A stretch of 6,251 nt of DNA from CALREA01 sp041674865. Lineage in GTDB: Bacteria > Patescibacteriota > Gracilibacteria > UBA1369 > UBA12463. The DNA lies in assembly GCA_041674865.1 (NCBI GenBank), contig JBAYUX010000057.1, positions 1 through 6,251 on the forward strand. The letters run 5' to 3'. Of the stretch, positions 1-5,181 are shown one piece after another. The notes beneath the pieces were generated by a model, which was not told the origin of the DNA, did no database searches, and saw only the letters and a list, made by a program, of their open reading frames with translations. The translations under genes were made by a program, and so were the position numbers. The number at the start of each line of letters is the position of its first letter. Within the stretch, counting starts at the first letter, position 1.

Positions 1-144
1 CTGAGCTGGCATCGCTGCCAAATTCTCTTGGGTGAACCATCGGGAAGGGAAGGTCAGGAGATTCTTTGGGTTCAGCTTCACGACCTCCATAAATACAACT
101 TTCCGCCGGCTGATGACGAGGTTATTCGCGAACTTGTCGGATAA
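1..144 (+). CDS. C-terminal tail of an unidentified protein (5' end outside window)
   Basis: Frame 1 is open from the first base to a TAA at 142-144 and gives 47 residues ending ADDEVIRELVG. The translation has a balanced, soluble-protein composition (WVQLHDLHKYNFPPADDE), whereas the overlapping frame-2 reading is rich in Phe, Arg and Ile and looks like a shadow. The start lies upstream of the window, so length, domains and function cannot be judged. I do not recognise the family. The tail is followed by an AT-rich gap of about 77 bp before the next gene, without a clear hairpin terminator. It could still be a chance open frame, because 48 codons is short. Confidence 0.5.
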   Translation: MSWHRCQILLGEPSGREGQEILWVQLHDLHKYNFPPADDEVIRELVG

Positions 145-206
145 TTTTAGCTTTAAACTGCTTGATTCTCTTTACTTTTATATAATATATTGTATTATAG
201 TAATCT

Positions 207-221
207 TGTTATATATGTCCC
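207..221 (+). promoter_or_regulatory. Candidate extended -10 directly before the 222 start codon
   Basis: The 145-221 gap is strongly AT-rich. TG-T-TATATA (TG at 207-208, hexamer 210-215) is followed by six bases and then the ATG at 222, so transcription would begin on or next to the A of the start codon. No good -35 lies 17 bp upstream. An alternative is TTTACT (171-176), 16 bp, TATTAT (193-198), which would give a leader of about 17 nt. Neither arrangement leaves a Shine-Dalgarno sequence. In so AT-rich a stretch, -10-like hexamers are common by chance. Confidence 0.35.
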
Positions 222-701
222 ATGGGTAATACATCTTCCGGACCTTCTTCTTCGCCTCTCGAAATTCCACCAGGAATCGATTATGCATTCAGAGGAGTTG
301 ATAAACTTCCTTCCCTCCAGTATCTCCATACATTTCAAGAGTCTTTGGCTGACTTTGCACATATAGATCTCTCTCTTATTGAGCGTATGGGCCAGTATGT
401 TGATGCACCAGCTATCTATGAACATCTTTCTAAACGTGGATATCCGCATGGCTATGATCATATGCTCAAGTGGATTGCTGGTCGTCGATTTCCTCCAGCA
501 ACTCCATATCTTGTTCTTAGTAAGGACCATCTTCCTCCCCTCAAGGGATTTGATTTTCCAATGATCCTCCTTCCAAATAATCAACGATTTATCGACATGG
601 CCCGTGATCCTAAGCAGTCATTAGTAGATAGAAAACGTTCTCTTGAGTCGACTGTACACGGAACTCGCGTGGGCGTTAAAAAGGCATTTCGGGGAATGTA
701 A
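222..701 (+). CDS. Protein of unknown function, 159 aa, possible helix-turn-helix-like segment
   Basis: I do not recognise this protein. It runs from ATG 222 to TAA 699-701. Residues 1-17 are rich in Ser, Pro and Gly and are probably disordered. The middle (about 28-100) looks globular and mostly helical. Residues 62-92 read APAIYEHLSKRGY, then HMLKWIAGRRFPP. The W-I-x-G-x-R-x-P-P pattern after a helix resembles the recognition-helix end of Cro/C1-type and resolvase-like helix-turn-helix segments, so DNA binding is possible but unproven. The C-terminus (about 130-159) is basic (DRKRSLES, GTRVGVKKAFRG). No signal peptide, membrane helix or metal-binding cluster is visible. The frame is better than the opposite-strand open frame at 195-584, whose translation is full of Trp, Cys and Ile. 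There is no Shine-Dalgarno sequence before the ATG. murD follows 48 bp downstream but appears to have its own promoter. Confidence 0.7.
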   Translation: MGNTSSGPSSSPLEIPPGIDYAFRGVDKLPSLQYLHTFQESLADFAHIDLSLIERMGQYVDAPAIYEHLSKRGYPHGYDHMLKWIAGRRFPPATPYLVLSKDHLPPLKGFDFPMILLPNNQRFIDMARDPKQSLVDRKRSLESTVHGTRVGVKKAFRGM

Positions 702-703
702 TT

Positions 704-719
704 GTCGAGGTCTCTCGAC
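704..719 (+). repeat. Perfect hairpin GTCGAG-GTCT-CTCGAC between two genes
   Basis: GTCGAG (704-709) and CTCGAC (714-719) are perfect reverse complements around a 4-nt loop. The hairpin starts two bases after the stop codon of the 222-701 gene. No T-run follows, so it is not a standard intrinsic terminator. It could protect the 3' end of the upstream transcript, pause RNA polymerase, or act as a protein-binding palindrome, since its right arm overlaps the predicted murD -35 box. A second possible partner exists inside the upstream gene: GAGTCGA at 645-651 complements TCGACTC at 715-721. Confidence 0.5.
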
Positions 720-743
720 TCGTTCGCTAATCGCTGCTAATAT
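715..743 (+). promoter_or_regulatory. Predicted murD promoter giving a leaderless transcript
   Basis: TCGACT (715-720, four of six matches to TTGACA) is followed by a 17-bp spacer and TAATAT (738-743, four of six matches to TATAAT). The -10 is extended by an upstream TG (735-736). Six bases (CTGCTC) then separate it from ATG 750, which places the usual start point on the A of the start codon. There is no purine-rich Shine-Dalgarno sequence. The same nine bases, TGCTAATAT, form the predicted -10 of the HNH gene. Confidence 0.5.
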
Positions 744-749
744 CTGCTC

Positions 750-2291
750 ATGCAAAAGACTGATAAGATAGCGATTTTGGGCTATGGCGTTGAAGGCAGG
801 GCGATGTGCGAGTACCTGTTGCGTCATGGATATTCTGATCTCACTGTGTGTGATCAAAGTGCGTCGATTGATATACCAAGTGGCGTGAAGTTGCGCGGTG
901 GCGATGAATATTTACATGGACTCAGTGATTTTGATGTGGTTTTCAGAAGTCCTGGAACTTCGTATTTTAAAAAAGAAATTCAGGAAATTGCGAGTGACTT
1001 AGATGCGCATACGGTTATTTCAAGTATGACGAAGTATTTTTTTGATGAGTGCAAATGCCCGATTATTGGCGTCACTGGAACAAAAGGGAAGGGTACGACT
1101 TCTTCACTCATTACAGAAATTTTGCGACGAAGTGGTCGGAAGGTTTTTCTCGGAGGAAATATCGGTGTTCCGTCCGTAAGTTTTCTTGATGAGTTGAGTG
1201 AAAATTCTCTGGTTGTCTTGGAATTATCAAGCTTTCAATTGGTCGATCTTGAGAGGAGTCCGCACATTGGCGTTGTTTTAAATGTAACGAGCGACCATCT
1301 CGATTACCACTCTTCGATTGAGGAGTATCATGAGTCGAAATATCCCATTATCGAATTTCAGAGTGAGGCGGATTTTGCGATTTTGAATTCTGACTACGCA
1401 TATGCTGGTGAATTTGGAGCGCTTGGTGATGGGCAAAAAATATATGTTTCGTGCCGGAGCGAAGAGGTAAATGGCGCTTGGGTTGGCGCGCGCGGACGTG
1501 ATGCGTGGGAAGACACAACTGATGCCGCGCGGATCGACCCCGCATTGCCACGTGCTGTTTATTATTTAGGCGCTGAAGACGTAGATTCACGCGAACGCTA
1601 TCCTCGACATAACTATGTAAAACTTATAGATACTTCTGCGATTGCGCTTCTTGGCCGACATAACTTGGAAAATGTATTACCTGCGGTAAGTGTCGCACGA
1701 ATTTTGGGTGTTAGTGATGCGATTATTGCGGATGCATTACGTGAGTTCCGAGGACTTCCTCATCGATTGGAGCCGGTGCATGCCATTGATGTTGATGTGA
1801 ATCACCGTGCGCGTATTTCATTTTATAATGACTCATTTTCAACAACTCCAGATACCTGTCTTGCGGCCTGCTCAACTTTTAATGACTTAGGAAAGCCATT
1901 TTTCTTGATCGCTGGTGGAAGTGAAAAGTGGAGCGACTTCACAAATCTCGGATGGAAGTTGTCACAAATGCCAATGTTACAAAAAGTTTTTTTGATGGGA
2001 CCGTCTGGTGTGAGAATTGGTGATGCTATTGTTGCTGGACATGCGACGTGTGTCGAAGATGGAACGGTGTGTCGATTACCAGTTGTGTGTGAAGTGGTGG
2101 ATACTCTCGAAGAGGCTGTTAAAAAGGCTTATGTAGAAGCCAAAAATCTCACACTGGATAGCGTGAACCATGAGGCCGTTATTCTCATGTCTCCAGCTGC
2201 GGCAAGCTTCAATGAATTCAAAAACTACAAAGAACGAGGGGAGAAGTTTGGAGAGGTTGCGAAGTGGGTTACAAAAGAGACTGCAAAATAA
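750..2291 (+). CDS. murD: UDP-N-acetylmuramoylalanine--D-glutamate ligase (MurD)
   Basis: Cytoplasmic Mur ligase that uses ATP to add D-glutamate to UDP-MurNAc-L-Ala in peptidoglycan precursor synthesis. The N-terminal Rossmann domain opens with KIAILGYGVEG (6-16) and has RSPG at 66-69. The central ATPase domain has the P-loop GVTGTKGKGTT (107-117), GGNIG (135-139), ELSSFQL (158-164), NVTSDHLDYH (178-187, H183 matching the E. coli active-site His) and K197, the likely carbamylated lysine. The C-terminal part begins near LLGRHNLEN (300-308) and carries GLPHRLE (335-341), NDSFSTTP (360-367), AGGSEKWSDF (388-397) and SPAAASFNEFKNY (481-493). At 513 residues it is longer than the usual 440-460, largely through extra sequence around 215-295. 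The common NDSKAT motif reads NDSFST, so a lysine near the substrate site is replaced by Phe 363. Start chosen because Met 1 lies just before the first beta strand. Stop is TAA. Confidence 0.95.
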   Translation: MQKTDKIAILGYGVEGRAMCEYLLRHGYSDLTVCDQSASIDIPSGVKLRGGDEYLHGLSDFDVVFRSPGTSYFKKEIQEIASDLDAHTVISSMTKYFFDECKCPIIGVTGTKGKGTTSSLITEILRRSGRKVFLGGNIGVPSVSFLDELSENSLVVLELSSFQLVDLERSPHIGVVLNVTSDHLDYHSSIEEYHESKYPIIEFQSEADFAILNSDYAYAGEFGALGDGQKIYVSCRSEEVNGAWVGARGRDAWEDTTDAARIDPALPRAVYYLGAEDVDSRERYPRHNYVKLIDTSAIALLGRHNLENVLPAVSVARILGVSDAIIADALREFRGLPHRLEPVHAIDVDVNHRARISFYNDSFSTTPDTCLAACSTFNDLGKPFFLIAGGSEKWSDFTNLGWKLSQMPMLQKVFLMGPSGVRIGDAIVAGHATCVEDGTVCRLPVVCEVVDTLEEAVKKAYVEAKNLTLDSVNHEAVILMSPAAASFNEFKNYKERGEKFGEVAKWVTKETAK

Positions 2292-2311
2292 GTAACGCCC
2301 AAGTTGGCACA

Positions 2312-2342
2312 ATCACTGATCGTCACGCGATCGTTTTGTGAT
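2312..2342 (+). terminator. Weak intrinsic terminator candidate after murD
   Basis: GATCG (2318-2322) and CGATC (2328-2332) form a stem around TCACG. A T-G wobble pair (2317/2333) extends it, and TTTT (2334-2337) follows at once. An outer pair, ATCAC (2312-2316) with GTGAT (2338-2342), can lengthen the stem if the four T are bulged. The hairpin sits 26 nt after the murD stop, in the convergent gap with the HNH gene. The T-run is short, so termination may be partial. On the minus strand no T-run follows the stem, so it would serve murD only. Confidence 0.4.
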
Positions 2343-2365
2343 AGTTTTGTGACGGTTTTGCATTG
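2333..2365. repeat. 11-bp tandem repeat, three copies with decay
   Basis: Three adjacent 11-base units begin GTTTTG: GTTTTGTGATA (2333-2343), GTTTTGTGACG (2344-2354) and GTTTTGCATTG (2355-2365). The first two share nine of eleven bases; the third keeps only the first six and drifts. The array lies between murD and the end of the HNH gene, 17 bp before the HNH stop codon, and overlaps the murD hairpin. It may be replication slippage, or it may supply several short T-runs for termination. Confidence 0.55.
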
Positions 2366-2381
2366 AAAATATTTTTCGCAT

Positions 2382-3266
2382 TCATTGACGCCCCTTACTT
2401 TTCTTTATCCGCTGCACTTTTTGGTCGATTGTATGCGCTATTGCGTGATGCGTTTTGCATAAAGGAGCGAGGTAGTGTGGATTATGTGTTTTTGCTAATG
2501 CAAAACGTTGTGTGTGGTGAATTTCTTGTGCGGACTTGCGGCACGTTGGCATGGAGCACTTGGTGCCGTGTTCTTTTTTGAGAATGTTTTTTATATTTTT
2601 TGGAATGTATCTGGATGGATGTTTTGTTGCTGCTGTACCCCGTTCTCGTTCCGCAATTTCTTCTTTTTCTTGCTGAATATTTTCTTCGCGCTGCTTGAGA
2701 AAAAGTCTCAATTCTTCATCGATGTCGATTCCTTTGTTTTTGAGCTCTGCTAGCTGATTTTTCACATCTTCCGCTAACTCAAAATTATGATCTATTTCGA
2801 GTTTGTGCGTGCGCACAACCAAGTTCTCCCCATGAACAAAATCTGATTCAACACTTCTCATATCCCTCACAAATGTCTCTACCGCAGCCTGAGAAAGAAG
2901 TTGCACTTGGTTTGCGATTACTTCTTCATTTTCCTTTGTAGCCACCGAAGCCACTCGTGCCATCTTACTTACGCTGACCTCGCCACTTGTCAGGAGTTCG
3001 CGCAAAACTGGCATCTCTTCAAAACGATTATGGAGGCTTAAAATACGCATAACCTGCTCCTTAGAAACTCCGGCTACTTTAAAAGCAAACTCAAATATCG
3101 AGCTGCAATGATGTTTTTCATAAAGTTTTCGACGATCAATTTCCGGAAGAAGTCCCAGAAATTTGTTGCGCCACTTACGTGCCTCTTCGCCGTATCGAAT
3201 ACAAGTGCTGAGCAATATTTCGTCGGACCAGCTCTGCGGAGAAAAGTCATGTTGCGCGTTTGTCAT
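2382..3266 (-). CDS. HNH endonuclease-type protein with DUF222-like N-terminal region
   Basis: Predicted 294-residue protein from ATG 3266 to TGA 2382-2384. The C-terminal HNH domain (about 222-280) shows C237-x4-C242, then IHH at 249-251, N262, LC at 269-270, HH at 273-274 and H278: the beta-beta-alpha-metal fold in which the His pair binds the catalytic metal and the Cys/His residues bind a structural zinc. The first ~140 residues are helical (LLPEIDRRKLYEKHHCSSIF, later LRELLTSGEVSVSKMARVAS), the layout seen in DUF222/HNH proteins. Residues 165-211 are highly charged and probably coiled coil. Such proteins are nucleic-acid nucleases of mostly unknown target. An upstream in-frame TTG at 3299 would add 11 hydrophobic residues (from SPIIFLTFLF); I prefer the ATG because the family-like sequence begins there. 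No Shine-Dalgarno sequence is seen. No methylase or partner gene adjoins, so a restriction system is not indicated. Confidence 0.85.
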   Translation of the reverse strand: MTNAQHDFSPQSWSDEILLSTCIRYGEEARKWRNKFLGLLPEIDRRKLYEKHHCSSIFEFAFKVAGVSKEQVMRILSLHNRFEEMPVLRELLTSGEVSVSKMARVASVATKENEEVIANQVQLLSQAAVETFVRDMRSVESDFVHGENLVVRTHKLEIDHNFELAEDVKNQLAELKNKGIDIDEELRLFLKQREENIQQEKEEIAERERGTAATKHPSRYIPKNIKNILKKEHGTKCSMPTCRKSAQEIHHTQRFALAKTHNPHYLAPLCKTHHAIAHTIDQKVQRIKKSKGRQ

Positions 3267-3268
3267 AA

Positions 3269-3329
3269 AAAGAAAGGTTAGGAAAATAATGGGGCTCAAA
3301 AGAGCAATTACTTTCGCGGGCCTTTCTTT
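3269..3329 (-). promoter_or_regulatory. Inverted repeat that could hide the HNH start codon
   Basis: Read along the HNH transcript, AAAGAAAGG (3329-3321) is perfectly complementary to CCTTTCTTT (3277-3269), which ends two bases before ATG 3266. In the predicted ~96-nt leader these would form a 9-bp stem with a 43-nt loop and place the start codon at the stem base. Inside the loop is a smaller hairpin, GCTC-TTTT-GAGC (3305-3294). Translation control is inferred from geometry only; the stem has few G-C pairs. Confidence 0.35.
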
Positions 3330-3368
3330 ATATAATGTACTTCGTGCCGCAGATCGATTTGTGTCTAT

Positions 3369-3397
3369 ATATTAGCAGAATAAAGCCAAAAATTCAA
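3369..3397 (-). promoter_or_regulatory. Predicted promoter of the HNH gene
   Basis: On the minus strand TTGAAT (3397-3392, four of six matches to TTGACA) is followed by a 17-bp spacer and TAATAT (3374-3369), with the extending TG at 3377-3376. The nine bases TGCTAATAT match the predicted murD -10 exactly. The start point would be near 3362, giving a leader of about 96 nt before ATG 3266. A weaker TATATA (3334-3329) lies closer to the gene without a good -35. Confidence 0.4.
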
Positions 3398-3419
3398 TAA
3401 AAATGCAGAAACTTTTCTG
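3396..3419 (-). terminator. Weak AT-rich terminator candidate downstream of the flippase gene
   Basis: Read on the minus strand, CAGAA (3419-3415) and TTCTG (3410-3406) form a five-pair stem around a 4-nt loop (a sixth A-T pair is possible if the loop shrinks to 2 nt). The stem is followed by CATTTTTATT. The geometry resembles an intrinsic terminator, but the stem is short and mostly A-T. It lies about 160 nt past the flippase stop codon and just upstream of the HNH promoter, where it would insulate the HNH gene from flippase transcription. Confidence 0.3.
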
Positions 3420-3579
3420 AATTTGTATGGTAAAAATTTACTGAAATTCGCGGAAAATTATAGCTCAAGATACAAGTAAAAATGTTGCGTGGAAATTTAC
3501 ACTATCGTTGATCCGGAATACTATCTGGCGCTTCTATTTTTATTTTGTCTGCGTCGATATAATTTCCGAAGATCCTATT
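3398..3579. other. AT-rich non-coding stretch between flippase and HNH genes
   Basis: No supported gene lies between the flippase stop (3580) and the HNH start (3266), 313 bp in all. Besides the HNH promoter and leader, the part described here holds small palindromes: GTAAA-AA-TTTAC (3430-3441), and GTAAA (3476-3480) facing TTTAC (3496-3500). The direct repeat GTAAAAAT occurs at 3430-3437 and 3476-3483. A TATAAT on the plus strand at 3558-3563 has no convincing -35 and no downstream plus-strand gene. I see no tRNA-like or riboswitch-like fold. Confidence 0.5.
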
Positions 3580-5109
3580 TTATTCCCCCTGTGTTGGAAC
3601 AATCTCCGGCTGCTCTTTTCGTAATACGCTTCTGATTTTTTCTCGACTCAAAACGCCAGTTGCGAAGAGCATTCCTGCGTACATAGCACCGCCTACCGGA
3701 ATTAAGACTAATAAATTTTTGTTACCGATCAGCCCAGATAATGGCTCTCTAAGTACAAAAACAACGATTCCCATCACAACCGATGACATAATAATTTTGA
3801 ATATATTTCCGAATCGTAAGTGATATTTCAGATAGTGACGTGATGCCGAGTATGTTGCTGCTAAGATATATAACTCTGCGATGACGCTTGTCATGGCTGC
3901 TCCGCGGAATCCCCATTGAGGAATCACGAGTGCGTTGATAATGAGATTCACGACGATCGCGCCGATGTTGATCCAAAGGAGTCGCTTTTGCTGATTCACG
4001 CTAATCAGCACAAATGAAAAGAGTGTGTTGATGAATGAAAACATGAGTGCGAAAACGAGTATCTGCAAGCCGATATCTGAGCCATAGACCCCCTCTGCAA
4101 ATCGACTCAAATATTTCGGATCACTCACGATTGCAATGATTGGATAGGCAAGAACATATCCACCACTCACGATTGCAAAACCCATAACTGCGAGGAAGTC
4201 GAAGGCGTTCTGAATAATCGATTCGTGTTTATCGTCACGAGATTCGATAGACTTCGTCAAAACCGGTAATACGGAGTTCATGAAATACAAAGAAATAACG
4301 ATGAGACTTTCGATGAGACGCATTCCAACACTGTACAAAGCCACTTCTTCCGACCCCTTGATGCGGAACAGCAAGATAGTATTGAGACGGAAATAAATCG
4401 TCGAGAGCATAAGGGCGAGACCGTATGGCAATGCTTTCACGAAAACTTCTCGAATAAGTTTCCAATCGAAGCGATATTTGATCTCGGTAATTCGACGTGT
4501 GTACCACCATGTACAGAGAAGCATTCCTGCATTGCCCAAAATTCCCGCAGCAATAACGTGATAAAATCCTGTCGATGGATCGCTTGTAAATGCGATCAAA
4601 ACCGCATAGGCGACATATGCAATTGAGATTATTTTTCCAACAACAAGCGCAACTGCAGACTCACGCATACGATAATGAACCTGGAGAATACTTGTCAGGG
4701 TGCTATTCAAAAGCGCTAATAAAATCGTAACTGAGGCGATGGCGATTCCGACGCTCACCCCACTTCCCGCATGCTCTGGCATAAAAACCGGGATCAGAAA
4801 TCCAACAATAACGGCAAAAAGCATCGCGAGAACTCCCACGACCGTTCGAATGGTTAAGACATTTCCGAGAAGAACTGGAATCTTCGACTCATCTTTTGAC
4901 ATCTCGCGAACGGCAACCGTATACAAACCGAGATCGGCAATAATTCCGAAAACCGCCAAGAAATCGTAAATGAAATTATAGTTTCCGTACTGTTCTTGAG
5001 AGAGGTAGCGCGTCAATAATCTGATAATGACGATACTAAGCAGCCCCACTAATAGCTTTCCAACAAACTGGGAAATGGTACTTCCGAGGATTTTTCGAGC
5101 GGTAGACAT
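3580..5109 (-). CDS. Oligosaccharide/polysaccharide flippase (Wzx/RfbX-type, MOP superfamily)
   Basis: Predicted integral membrane protein of 509 residues that would flip a lipid-linked glycan across the cytoplasmic membrane for surface polysaccharide assembly. About 14 hydrophobic helices can be read, near residues 12-32, 45-65, 87-108, 119-142, 154-174, 183-203, 226-246, 259-280, 303-327, 347-369, 377-396, 404-421, 437-454 and 464-487, the usual count for this superfamily. The N-terminal region is typical: LLTRYLSQEQYGNY (31-44) and ADLGLYTVAVREMS (58-71). The charged C-terminal tail (488-509) is cytoplasmic. The frame is open further upstream to a TTG at 5202, but I place the start at ATG 5109 because helix 1 begins just after it, a promoter abuts it, and the longer form would overlap prfB. 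The substrate cannot be told: no glycosyltransferase genes are in view. MurJ is a less likely relative. Stop is TAA. Confidence 0.88.
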   Translation of the reverse strand: MSTARKILGSTISQFVGKLLVGLLSIVIIRLLTRYLSQEQYGNYNFIYDFLAVFGIIADLGLYTVAVREMSKDESKIPVLLGNVLTIRTVVGVLAMLFAVIVGFLIPVFMPEHAGSGVSVGIAIASVTILLALLNSTLTSILQVHYRMRESAVALVVGKIISIAYVAYAVLIAFTSDPSTGFYHVIAAGILGNAGMLLCTWWYTRRITEIKYRFDWKLIREVFVKALPYGLALMLSTIYFRLNTILLFRIKGSEEVALYSVGMRLIESLIVISLYFMNSVLPVLTKSIESRDDKHESIIQNAFDFLAVMGFAIVSGGYVLAYPIIAIVSDPKYLSRFAEGVYGSDIGLQILVFALMFSFINTLFSFVLISVNQQKRLLWINIGAIVVNLIINALVIPQWGFRGAAMTSVIAELYILAATYSASRHYLKYHLRFGNIFKIIMSSVVMGIVVFVLREPLSGLIGNKNLLVLIPVGGAMYAGMLFATGVLSREKIRSVLRKEQPEIVPTQGE

Positions 5110-5115
5110 GGGTAC

Positions 5116-5144
5116 ACTGTAGCCTTGAAGCAGCTTTTTTACAA
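5116..5144 (-). promoter_or_regulatory. Predicted flippase promoter giving a leaderless transcript
   Basis: On the minus strand TTGTAA (5144-5139, four of six matches to TTGACA) is followed by a 17-bp spacer and TACAGT (5121-5116, four of six matches to TATAAT). Six bases (GTACCC) then lead to ATG 5109, so the expected start point is the A of the start codon. No Shine-Dalgarno sequence is present. The same -10 hexamer, TACAGT, is used in the opposite direction before prfB. Confidence 0.5.
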
Positions 5145-5173
5145 TGGAAGGGGAAGGCCGTTTATGGTACAGT
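5145..5173 (+). promoter_or_regulatory. Predicted prfB promoter with extended -10
   Basis: TG-G-TACAGT (TG 5165-5166, hexamer 5168-5173) lies eight bases before ATG 5182, so transcription would start within a nucleotide or two of the start codon. The -35 position 17 bp upstream is poor (TGGAAG, 5145-5150), which an extended -10 can tolerate. An alternative is TTTACA (5138-5143), 19 bp, TATGGT (5163-5168), which would give a slightly longer leader. The purine run GGAAGGGGAAGG (5146-5157) is too far from ATG 5182 to act as its ribosome binding site. Confidence 0.4.
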
Positions 5174-5181
5174 AGCGCCCG

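Noticed and set aside
32..229. Plus-strand open frame of 65 codons
   Set aside because: Overlaps the better frame-1 reading to 144, then runs through AT-rich promoter DNA that yields a chance hydrophobic end; ends inside the 222 gene.
195..584. Minus-strand open frame of 129 codons
   Set aside because: Shadow of the 222-701 gene: unusual Trp, Cys, Ile and Arg content, and a start inside the opposing gene.
1348..1590. Minus-strand open frame inside murD
   Set aside because: murD is certain from its motifs; this is an antisense shadow rich in His, Arg and Gln.
3267..3299. Upstream TTG start for the HNH gene, adding a hydrophobic 11-residue N-terminus (mini signal peptide?)
   Set aside because: A rare start codon without a ribosome binding site; the added segment is too short for a signal peptide and lies in the leader inverted repeat. 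The ATG at 3266 fits the protein better, though the TTG is not excluded.
2382..3299. HNH gene as part of a restriction-modification or CRISPR system
   Set aside because: No methylase, Cas gene or repeat-spacer array is present; the flanking genes are murD and a flippase.
3331..3336. Perfect TATAAT on the plus strand in the gap (also 3558-3563)
   Set aside because: No adequate -35 at 16-18 bp and no plus-strand gene follows for nearly 2 kb; likely chance in AT-rich DNA. A small antisense RNA cannot be excluded.
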